DNA of 64,000 nt, from positions 934,501-998,500 of the forward strand of contig JAOTON010001574.1 of NCBI GenBank assembly GCA_034440635.1. The letters run 5' to 3'. The translations under genes and the position numbers were made by a program. Below are positions 1 to 11,582 of the stretch, in pieces. The notes beneath the pieces were generated by a model. That model was not told the DNA's origin. It searched no databases and saw nothing but the letters and a program-made list of their open reading frames with translations. The stretch comes from Lepas anatifera. Lineage: Eukaryota; Arthropoda; Thecostraca; Lepadidae. Position 1 is the stretch's first letter, and each line of letters begins with the position of its first letter.

Positions 1-120
1 CGGTGATTCAGCTGTTGATGACGCACCTGGACGAGCAGGCCCGCTCGGAGGCGCCCATCCGAACCGGCATGGCTGACGTGCTCGCCAACATCATCACCAT
101 AGCCGCCGGAGAGTGCGTCG
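1..120 (+). CDS. EFR3: EFR3 exon a (5' end outside window)
   Basis: Reading from base 3 gives IQLLMTHLDEQARSEAPIR and then a helix ending in GECV. The exon ends in phase 1 at GTCG|GTAAGT, a strong donor. It matches the EFR3 repeat that precedes the conserved GPxVLE motif. Its start lies left of the window, so no start codon is claimed. Confidence 0.9.
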
Positions 121-3100
121 GTAAGTCTGCGGCATGGGCGCGGGAGGCGGTGGTTACCTGGGTAGAATATGAACTTGTTGCATGGCTGCTTGGACTGGTG
201 ATGCGATTATGTGGGTCTAATACGCCTTCTTTGGATATGTTTCTGCTCATGTTTTCTTATCATAAAAATTTTGCCATGTTTCTTACGTCCAACGCCTCAG
301 TCAAAACCCGAAAGCTCTCACCCTTTCTCTGTTCTCATTTGCTGGCCGGAGCCAGGAGATGCATGTGTGTACTGGAGGCGGACGAGACTTACTGATATAC
401 CACAAAGCCGTTGACGTACATAAATGTGTCCGTTTGGCTCGAAAGCATGAAACAAAAATAGCACCATGATCGAGTTCACCCATATTTGGACTGGCGCGTC
501 TCCCCTCTCAAAGCCCTGCTTGCCGATGTCTTAATTCCTCGGCAAATAACATCGCAGCTAAAACTTAAATAGTTAATACGTATCCGCAGTGTATTGAGCT
601 TCTCAATTAGTTTTTGATAAAGAACAAACATGATTTCCAACGCGACTATCACACGTGAAATCTTTCAGAGTCCAGACTGATACTAATAAAGCCGGCTTTG
701 TGTACTATTTTTAAGCAATAGACATACAGTGCTCTGGGCGACTCGGAATGCGTGGCGTTATTAGAGGGACTCCGACAGAGAGACGGAGCTCCCGTGCCTC
801 TGACGAAGCATTCTCGGACCCGAACTAATAACCGCTCTGAGCCATAGACCGTTATAATATAGTGGTCTATGGCTCAGGATATATTATGGCAGCGGCTCAA
901 ACTCCGCTTGCATTTGGCGGAACTGTGTGTAAAAAACCTGAACGCCATGGTTTGCGAGCTGGAATGGTGTTGCTGTGCTCATTGCTGTGTATTTATATTT
1001 TGTTATTTTCGTATTCATCTTCCAGATGCTAAGATAAAGCTCTTCTCATTGCTGATACTAATTATAAGGATTGCATGTTGATATCAATATTTTGTATGTT
1101 TAATAAATGGCTTACTAGCGCCTAATTTCAATGAGAACTCTCATCATCATCAGAGCCTTATTTGAATAATATACATTAAAATCGCTCTCGGAAATAGCAC
1201 ACAAAATTTCTAACTTCAGGCAGCTTTGCATTGATGAATGTTCGAAATAATTCGTACATAGATTACATGATTTGAAGGAAAAAGTTATAGCAGTCACACA
1301 CATGACAGTACAGGATAAACTTGAATTGCAACGATCCTGAATTGTGATAACACTTCACTCAAATTTAAAGGATCTCACGTCGTGTTTTTCAGTGCCACTG
1401 TAACCCCAGTGCACGTGCTGTTGTCGCCGCCAGGTCCGTCGGTGCTGGAGATAATCAATTCTCTGCTGAGCCACCTCCGCCAGTCGGTCACCACCAACCG
1501 CAGCACCGGCAGCAGCGGCGCAGGTACAGGCGGGGGTGGAACCGCCCCTGCAGCCAGCAGCCAGAAGCACCAGCGAGAGGAGAGCAACTACCAGGAGGCG
1601 CTCATCAACGCCCTGGGAGAGTTCGCCAACAACCTGCCCGGTGGGTACTGCGGGGGGGTCCCGTCTGTGGGTGGAGATGTTGCCTGAGTTAGATGCCATT
1701 TTGGTGATTATTTTATATTGTTTCACTCCGGGAAGAGTCGCGTCCCTGCTGAGTTCTGGGCTTCTACCTTTTGCTAGAGCTTTTCATTGCGACTCTTGAA
1801 CAAGGACGCTGTAAACCAGTGGGCCTGGGGCAGTCGTCCCCCCAATTTTAGAACTGAGCTGCCTCGCCCCCTTTCCAGATTTTTGGACCGAACCGGGGCA
1901 TGTAGAAAAAACAGCATATGCCTATTTTTCTCGGCTTTGTTCATTTCTTACTCCGTATGGACTGTACGACAGTAATTTTCCCGTGCTTGTTTTACCGTTT
2001 CTGAAACATTCTTGAGCTTATGTAAATACATGGTTTACTTTGTGTATAAAGCCAGAAAAGTTTTCCTCTCCCAAACCTCCCTTTTGGCCCCCAATTTAAA
2101 CACCCCTGCTCCTGTTGGGAATTGTATTAACAGCGAATGCCATTTAAAGTCTACTTTTGTATTGACTGGATATTTGTTAAGCCCCGGCTCTCATTTGATC
2201 GATAGTCCAAGCACGTGACGGCTGTGTTTGCCCGCTCTCAGATTACCAGAAGATTGAGATCATGATGTTCATCATGGGGAAGGTGCCGCAGTACCCAGGC
2301 GACAGGGAGCGGCTGGACGGCGACTCCGATAGCGAGGTCCTGCTGCAGAACATGCTGCTCAGAAGTCTGCTCAAGGTAGACGCGCTTCACACACTGACGC
2401 GTGGCTCATCTGTTTTCAGGATCCCCGCCGTGTTCTCGTGGGGTTGACTTTTTTCTAAACGAGGGACTACTCATAGGATTAATTAATGTCAGTCTTAATC
2501 CTCGCCCGGTGAGGGAAGGGTGTTTAAATACCCCTCTCGGGGTGTCTCCGGCAGAACGACAAAATGGCGGCGCGAAGCACCGCCGTACTTGGCGCACGTT
2601 ATTATTGATCAATTCAGAAAATTTCCTAAAAAATTCTAAGGTTTGGTCATCTCAGGTCAGGTCACCAGTGCAGATCAAGTGACCTCACCTCCAAAAATAT
2701 TTAAGGTGGTATGAGTAAGAAAGGGGTGAATCTATCGAATTGAAACTTATACCACATAATGAACCTACAGAGTACTACAAACTATATTGCGGGATTTTTC
2801 ATATCAATGACCTAGGGTCAGGTATGGATCATGACCTCTCCATTGGAAATGCATGGGTAAAACGGAAATTGGCCGAGAAATTTCTCTATTTCTGTAGATA
2901 CCACTTGGAACACTTTCGTATTCTCCAAATCATAGTATCTTTCGTATTCTCCAAATCATAGTATCCTAGGCTTCTTTATAGGTTCACGTTGCAAGTTTGG
3001 ACCGGTGACCTCTTAGAGGTCATCTGGGACTACTTGAGCAAGTTTTAGACTAGGCTCAATAACTTTGCAGGAAATGATGATAATGCTTTTATTTTGATAC

Positions 3101-6100
3101 CATTACGTCTGGATTATTATTGTGAATTGATTGATATGCATATTAATTACGTTAGGTTGGATGGTGACCTTGACCAGACCTCAGGTCAGGTCATTTTTAT
3201 GTTTTGACTTAGTATAGTCATGTTATGCATCCTTCGATTCGCCTTAACGAAAGGAAGCGAATGGTTCCTAAAAATGATTCTAACTTAACTCTGTCAGACG
3301 CTAAGAAGCCAGTCTGTCAGCCAAAAAGCGATTGATGTAGTTTCTTTATGATTTTTTTATGAATTATCCACCAGCGTTCGGGCTGTTTCGCTATCCCGTA
3401 TAGGAGCGGAGTTCGAGGAGGGGGGTGTTTGAAACCCCTCCCCCCACATCAAGGCGAAGGTGACTCGGAGGCCCAGTCGCCCACGGAGGCGGGTGTTAAT
3501 CTGAAGCGGCACAAGCGACGAAGCGCCGTCAAATCCCAACACACGCCAGTTTAATCTGAGCAAGCAGCCTTCCAGAATCTGCTGATTAGAGCCGGCCTGC
3601 AGTGGAAGGCGACGGCGACTCTCAGATCCGTTATGTTTCAACCAGAGCAGAAACTTTGAGGTGTAATGAAAAAGTTAGCGATTCCCTGGTGATGAAACGG
3701 CGGCGGTTCCGCCATACCCATCCGTCTCCAGAGAAAACTGCTGCGCTATTCGGGCAATCCGCCACGGGCTCCCTCATGGAAAAGCCGGCACGATAACACC
3801 AGCTACTAAATAGGTTTTGTGAGCTGACATTCTTGTCTGCAAGTTTTCTATTAAAAAAACTGGCCATGTTGAGATATCTGCAGATGATCTGGACCTGAAA
3901 TTTTCCCTACCCTATTGACTCTCTGTTAAAAATGTCCCATATGTGACACCGTTGAGCGTGTCCTGCAGCAGCCCCTGCGTCGGCGCAGTAAAGCCTTCCT
4001 TCCACCTGGAAGCTTGTACAACACCCCTGAGCTGGGCGCGGCGCTTCCCCACCCTCCTTCACCGCTCGTCCCGTCGTCTCCCGGGTCCGCCACGCTGCCG
4101 CGCCGGCCCCCGCAATATGGCCTGTCGCCGACTGACGAGCTGTCGTGCTCGGCGCCGGCTGACGGGCCGTCCTGCTCCGTGTCAGCCGCAGTATCGCCGG
4201 CAGCTGACGCCGCTGCCGCCGGCTGGACCGGAAGTGCCCGACTTCCGGCGTCTCAGTGCTGCACTGCTGGGCACAGAATGCGTCACGGGCCGGTCTGTCT
4301 CTGAGCTCCGACTCGCGGTTTCGCACTGTCAGGCGCAGGCTGGGCAGGGAACCTGTTTTCATCTGAGCGATGATTTGTTCAGCCTGCATGTTTGATCTCC
4401 GACATTCTCGTTGAGAAGGTATTTGATTGTGGGCCTGTCATCCGAGCGAGACGTCTTTGCTTAGCCTGGATTACCCAAGCACCGTATCTTATATTGCTAC
4501 AACAATTTCCAGCCTCATATTCTACTGTTCAAAATTCTGTTTTTCATAAACTGTGGGCCACGACCCTATTCGGGGCCACGCAACCATTCTTCGGGGGTCA
4601 TGGAGGCCTGTGGATTTGAACCATGACTGTAAGCTGATGGCAGGTCTAATACATCCCGTTGCATTAAAATAAATTTAGTCCCTTTTACTTTCAGAGTTGA
4701 ACTCAGATACCCATGAGGTAGAGCATACCGAGAAATTATCGAATCGATATTTGATTTGTCCGAGAACTCAGCACCTGCAGTGAGATAGCGGACGCCCCAC
4801 TGTCCCACCTGCCTAATGCCGGTGCTGGTCGGCAGTCTCGTTGGGGGAGGGGAGAGGGGGAGGCGTGAGAGAAGTGCGCTCATGAATGGCTGGTTCTCCA
4901 TAAAAGCTGAGATTGGATTCAAAACGAAAATACCATCATGGATCTTGGCTGTAATGTTCTACGCGACTGGTAAGACGCTGCTTCGAACGCCGGGTTTTAT
5001 TTAGCTCGAATATGTGGCGCTTGTGATAGATCTCCCAAAAATGACCCATCGATCCTATCCTATCCTATCGGTAAGAATCGTCCTATCCTGTCCTGGACGC
5101 CCACCGATGTCTCTTTTTAGATGTCGAATGCTTTCTGATCCTTTTTAGCCGTGCGATAAGAAAGGCTGTGTCATGCCCGACAGTGTTTTTATGTCAAGCT
5201 GACTTTCCGGCGAGACTGGTAATCTGAAGCAAGACTGAGGAGCCATCCATGGGGATGTAGAAAACATATAGTAGCGAGACCGTCCTGGCAACAGAGCTCT
5301 GAGCTGAGCCATTGTTTAAATGTTGCGGAGAAAACGTTTAAACAGATGCAAGCAAGACATTGATAAATCATCAGCACCATTTTTTCATTGATATAATTAT
5401 ATTTGAACGATCACCAAGGCGGATCAGATTTTCCTCTCAGCGATGAAGATGAATCCTCATGCCTCGTGGGCAGGGAACCACCGTTGCAGTGTAACGCGGC
5501 GGACCTTGCGTGCCATTTCCCCTGTTCTGTTCCCGCTCATTTTCCCGAAATAGCACTACAGCCAGCCATCGCTAACCACGCAGGCCTTCTTGGCCGTAAA
5601 TAGTAAATTGCCTTCGGGGCACCGGCAGCAACAGTTGCGTGTTTCCGGCAGTCTGATTGGTTGAGCATTCCGGTCCGGACGCCTGATTAGTGCATCCCCC
5701 TACCGGGTTAGGTGCGGTCGGTCTGCGTCGTGAGTGACGACACGGTTGCGTGTGCGGGGGAGCACCTGTCGTAAACGGCTCTAGTGGTTGTCTCCAGAGG
5801 CTGAGGTGGCACTCCGGTGATTGACATCGATCGACCGGAAGCATTATTGGTCTGCGGGATGGCGCGGGTTGTGCCGGATTGAACCGTACGCTATATAGTC
5901 CCGAATCATTGCTATATAGTCCCGGAATATAGTCCTATAGTCCACTATATAGTCCTACTATATAGTTCCCGGTTTATGATTACAATCTACATACGATGCG
6001 GTTTTTGGAAATCTCTCGCTGGAGTTGAATTGTTTCCTCTATTCCTGTGATAGGTGTCCATACAACTTCACTTACCGTTTGTGTTTCCTATTACGCCGCT

Positions 6101-9100
6101 TCAGGCTTCAAGCACGAATGTGACCAGTGTATGAGGCTTGGCACAGTAGGTAGTTTTGTCTTAAGGTTACGTTTTGTTCCGGAATTTAGCCGTTTATCGC
6201 TTCGGGCCCAGGATATTGCTGCCGCAATCTGCTAGAATTTTATGTGTCCGGTCCATACGCGGATCCAGGATTTCGGATTGGGGGGGCACCTTCCGGGGTG
6301 CCATCCGGACCAGGGGGCGCCACTTTTGACCGGCAAAATCTATTAGGTAGGCGCCAAATCCTATTTGTGGGCGCCGATTTTCGCATCCTGGGGGGGGAGA
6401 GGGGGCGACATTTCAGGGGGCGCCATGGTTTCAGGGTGCGCCGTGACCATTTCAGGGGGCGCCGAGGGTCGATCGGGGGGTACGTGCCCCCTTTGCCCCC
6501 CTGGATCCGCCTGTGGTCCGGCCTGTTTGAACTGTGCAGTTGTCATGAACGGTGTTTGAGAGGATGGAGAAAACTCGGAACGCTGTCAATTTAGGGCCTC
6601 TCTGCCGTGAAAGAAGAAAGCGCAAGTGCATTTGGCCAACTTTTCAGGAGACTCATTTGTGTGTTTTCAAGCTCTCGCAACAAAACTATTGGATATAATC
6701 AGTCATATTTTATACCGTTGTATTCGCCACGAAAACACCTTTAATTTCATGTGGTTACTCATGTAATACTTTTTGCGTGAAATGTTCAAAGGGAAAAGGT
6801 TTTTGTTTTGGCTTTGGGCGGAACTTTGCCGCGTACTACAAAGCAAAAGAGCGCAAGTACTTTCATTCATTTGAAAAAAGCGTAAGTGCTTTGGAGTCCT
6901 GGTAAAAAGCGCGTGCAGACTTGCGCTTTTATTCAATTGAATTCTTCCAACGGATGTTTATCTGCTTTAAGCGCATGTCATGAGAGACGTGGCCTACTTC
7001 AAACTGATATCATTTACGTGGTCATAGAGTCTGGTTAAGAACGTATGTATGTCATCTGGGCCCTTTTCGTACTAATCACTCGGCATCTCAGTGTAGTAAT
7101 ATGGTGAAAACATCGATATGTGTTTTCAAATTTGAATTGAATTACCTCGGGCGTCGCCACAGATCTGGTACTCGCGGAAGGGGCGAAGTAGCAACGCCAT
7201 GGGACGGGGAGGTGAAGCTTGAAGCTAATAACTGTTTTTGAGAATGCTATCGGCGCAGTCGAACATTAGGAATGTATAAGACGTTTGTTAGGAACATTTG
7301 AGTCCTCGGACATAACAGGATGAAAAGGTGAAGAAGCCGTACGGAGTCCCATTGTCAGGAGGTCCTTCCCTGGTTCGCCACGTGTGAATACATTCCCCGT
7401 TCTCTCCTCCACTTTCGACGCCCATGATTTGGCTTTAACACTCGTGGGCTCCATTTCAATTGATTGGTGCTTAACGCGGACCCATTTCCCAGAAAATCCA
7501 TTCAAATGCGTATCTTAATGAAAACAGTCGTGAAATGTGACTTCATGCTTACTCAAGACACGGTAAGCCTCAATCTATGTATATTTTTGTGTATTCAGTG
7601 TGTCGAGTCTGACGCACACTGAGAGCAGCTGGGCTATTGAAGTCGTAAAGCGGAGATCACCGGATGGTGTTTTTTTTTTATTTAGAACTGCTAGTCTCGG
7701 TAATCGTGCTTTGTTCGATAAGAACACCGATATTTGTTTCGTTCAATACGGATTTTCTATAGTTATACGATATGTTTTATCTGGACACTTTATTGCGATA
7801 TGTTCTACGCATATGCGCTTGTTAAGTTGTCAGCCAGTTGTCATATTGCAGGGGTCACTTCAGAAGAAGGTTTTGCACTTTCACCTGAGCCATAGCCTCA
7901 CATTACTAAGGCTGAAAATGTCGGTACCAAACTATCTCTGCTTTGCAATGTCGCTTGGTGTCTGTATCTCATCACCAATAGGCGAGAGAAAGGCCAATTA
8001 CAGCAAATGTTAGTTTTGGTAAAAAAAACACAGATCATCTCCTATACACTAACACGTGCCGTACTGGTTAAAGGGGGTCTCTCGTCACGAACGACGCTGT
8101 TCTTCTTTTTTGACAGCGCCAGCCGGTCACAATATGTGGCTTCGGGGTGATTCGATTAAAAGCTGTTCACCGGACGATGGAGACGTGCCAAACTCCCGAG
8201 GTCACAGCGTTCACACTGCAGGATGGAATGCTTAACAGTGTTGAAAAGGAGATCCTGGTTATTCTAAAAGGCACATGAACAGGACAACTCGAGAATACGG
8301 AATTATGCGACAAAGCGTATTAAAAAGTGTACATTAAAATATCATATCGATTCAGTTTCGCCTCGGTTGAAGAGGTTGCAATCCAGAAAAGTTAAGCAGC
8401 TGCTTATCGTCCAGCGAATGACGGATGGACTTTGTACGGCTGGTTAGCATCATGATAGATTTATTGTTGAACTCTTTCCACTTGAATGAGATGGGAGTCG
8501 GCCATGCTTCCCCAAATAACGGACCAGTAGTGCTCATATTCATGAGATGGCTTTGTTTATGAGCTTGGAGGGTTATCTTCCTATCCCAATAACGTGAACC
8601 ATTTCCCCTATGTAGAAAATCATGTCTCGTGAACAAAGTAAACTAAAATATCTTGACATGTCTTCCATCCCTATCGGAATCCTCCTGGCGTTCTAACCAG
8701 CTTCGCTGTGGCTTCTCTGCCACCACCGTGACCTCAGCACCAGCGTGGCTTCGTCAGCGTCGCTTCACTGCTACTACCGTAGCTTCAGCACCACCGTGGC
8801 TTCACTGACCCTTTCCTTGACCTGCAGGTGGGCACCAAGTACACGTCGCTGAACCTGGCCACGACGTTCCCGCTGTCGTTCCTGGACCCGCTGATGCGGA
8901 TGTCGCTGGCGCCGGACCCGGAGATCCGACTGGTGGTACAGAAGATCCTCCACACCCTCATCGACCGGCGCGGCAACCTGGCCAAGCTCGACAAACCGCG
9001 GTCAGCACACCGCCAGCTGGTCTTAGCTCCGCCTGTCTTCCGATATATTGCCCTTGGGTCAAGGGTTTTGTGACGTAGTCGTGATTGGTTGACTGTGATG

Positions 9101-11533
9101 TTTTGTTTTGTGATTCCAGTGAAAATGTCTCTCCCGTGCTGTATTCAATATTCCAAGCAGGGGAATTTTAGAGATCGATTGGGGTGCGTCGACCGCCTAT
9201 CCAGACATTGTCCGAAGCTTTTGAGCGGTCTTTGAAATCCTGTGATGGTTGAAAACAATTTCCTTATCCATTTCAGACTGTGAAAGACGGAATAGAGCGA
9301 TAAACAGAACATGTTCCCTGGCACGCTTGATAGTACAATAAGAGAATCGCTCTGAGCGGTAGTTGTTCTAGCCACAAAAGTTAACAACCCGCCTCTCTGA
9401 TTCGTGTGCTTATTGGTAGACCCAACTGCGGCCAGTTCCCATCATCTCCGCTGACACCATGAATAGCTGACCTTCGCTGCTGTGTTGTGCCTGCGGGGAT
9501 GAGGTGGCTTAGTGGATAGCACCCTTGTCTTCTAAGCCACTGGTTCCGGGTTGAAGTCCCGGCGGAGCCTCTGAATAAGTTGATCTGATCCCCAAAAACC
9601 CTTCCAACAGGGTGAGAGTTGGTGACACCGTATGACCCTGGCAGTTGGTGCGTCGCTAAACCCCAACAATTATTATTATTAAGTTCTCTACCTGCAGATT
9701 GGACGCGTCGCAACTGGACCTTCAGGTGCACAAGTGTTCGCGTCAGGACGTGATGTTCATCAAGCGGAACGGCCCAGAGATCCTGCTCTGCCTGCTGGAG
9801 AGTCTGGAGCTGCCCAACAACAGTCTCAGCAGCCTCACCTCCATCTACACCACGCTGTCGCTGCTCTGGCTGGAGGTCAACTGTACCGACTTTCTGCCGG
9901 ACGTACTGCGGCTCACTCTGGACATGCAGGCGAGCTTCCCGGCAGGGCGGCTGCTGGCTCATGGTCATGCTGTATTGTTTCCTCTCGTTGTTGGATGCTG
10001 TCCCGGCTGCGGTCCGCATGGTGGAAGCATTGCTCGTGGAGATAGCCGTTGCTATCAATGCTAGTTTCAAAGAGACTTTTTGCTAGATGATAGCTTAGCT
10101 TGAAGCATGGATCAGACACTCTTGAGTCATTTTCAAAAGTGATTTTGGTCCTGGGCTCAGCTAATCGCCATGACCTGGCAGGCAACGGCTCCTCCTTTTT
10201 CACGTCCGCATATTCTATGTCGTTTGGCGTAAGGCTGCCCCATATTCTGGTCCTACGATGCTTGTTCTGAATTTATCATGTTTAAGGGCAGCAGGAGGCA
10301 TCAGCTTATTTATGAGGCTGACGCAGCACAAAATTGAACGTTTAGTTTGTGGTCTTCTCGTTGACCCTTGGGAGCGTGCTAGATCTGACCATTTGTATTC
10401 CGCGTCAGACTCGCTGAATTGCAGCATGGACCGGGTTCGGTACACGACCGTGGTCTCAATATTTTCCGAGCCTGTCCTGACAATTTAGCTCCTCGAGTGA
10501 GACGCTGCCTCGCCTTTCACGTACTGTGTTGATTAGGATCAGGCTGGTTCTGGGAAGTTGGGTAAGTTTTCTCAGACCGCGCTCCTGCAAATGTCCCATC
10601 CAAGTGCTGGATCCAATTAGAAGATTGCACTGCAGCTGCTGTGGGATTCTGTTTTCGACACCTGTGACCGACAGGAAGGTCGAAAACACCGCCACGGAAA
10701 TTCTGACAGCTGGCGCAACTGAGAAATGAAGTCTCGTCTTATACCAGTTTTATTTTCTGTCGTTTTTGGCACATATGTCCCAGCCTGAACTGATGGTCTC
10801 AACGCTGCATCGGTAACTGTTCTAAATAACGCAAAACGCTTGTTCCGTTGAAATATTATCCCTTGTGTTGCATCTCGAAATCATTTAGTCAAGACATCTC
10901 ATACCTACTAAAAACAACATTGTTTTCCAGTTGGACGCCCAGAGCTCCGTTTTGCAGATGGGTCTGACCTGGCGGGTGTGTCGTAACTACACAATTATGG
11001 CCGTTCAGGCGGCCCAGTCAGGCTGGCTGTGCCCTTTCCTCCACCGGCGGGAATTAGAACAGCTGCTGCGATGCCGAGAGGAGCGCGCTGACGACTCAAT
11101 GATTCCTGCACGGCGTGTCGCCTCCCCACGTCCACTAACGAGCGCTGTGATTGGTCGCCGCCGGCACTGTTCAACGTCAGCACTTTTCACGCGCCGCTCT
11201 GGCGTAGAAGAAGTGCCGAGAAAACACCAGAGATGTGACCTCATCCCGCGCTAACGGCGCACATCCAGTGTGCTGGCGCTGCGGCGGGCTAATCAGACAC
11301 CACACCCATATCTCGGAGAATCCCTGACGTGCTCTCCGGCCGTCCTAATCTCACGTCAGTACATGGTGGTGGCACACACTGGTGAGATTGTCTTCTTGTT
11401 GCTGCGGTAGGGGGAGGGGTAGGGCTGACGCTGGCGACAGGGCGGATTATGTTATTTGATGTCCACTGGTAATTGGACGCCGCCATGGAGTGCAATCGAT
11501 GCGCTCTCTCTCTCTCTCCTCTCTCTCTCTTTC

Positions 11534-11582
<49 letters not shown>

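Larger units (their letters stand above)
2376..8827 (+). other. EFR3 intron 3 (6.45 kb), no gene seen
   Basis: This is intron. It holds an AGGTCA-rich stretch (2645-3210), a distant relative of the TA-flanked MITE (4690-4770), short CTATATAGTCC repeats (5889-5965) and a hAT-like GC-rich MITE (6254-6515). The GC-rich frames at 3940-4390 are open on both strands but have no start, splice or similarity support. I see no other gene. Bases 8690-8815, just before the next acceptor, are a degenerate repeat of a GCTTCA-CACC-GTG motif. Confidence 0.7.

Noticed and set aside
3907..4395. Overlapping 160- and 150-codon frames on both strands in EFR3 intron 3.
   Set aside because: GC-rich local sequence; no splice sites fit EFR3 phase and no motif was recognised.
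9500..9570. A tRNA-Arg-like gene.
   Set aside because: The acceptor stem does not pair, the 3' side runs into a SINE body, and the body is repeated at 58758.
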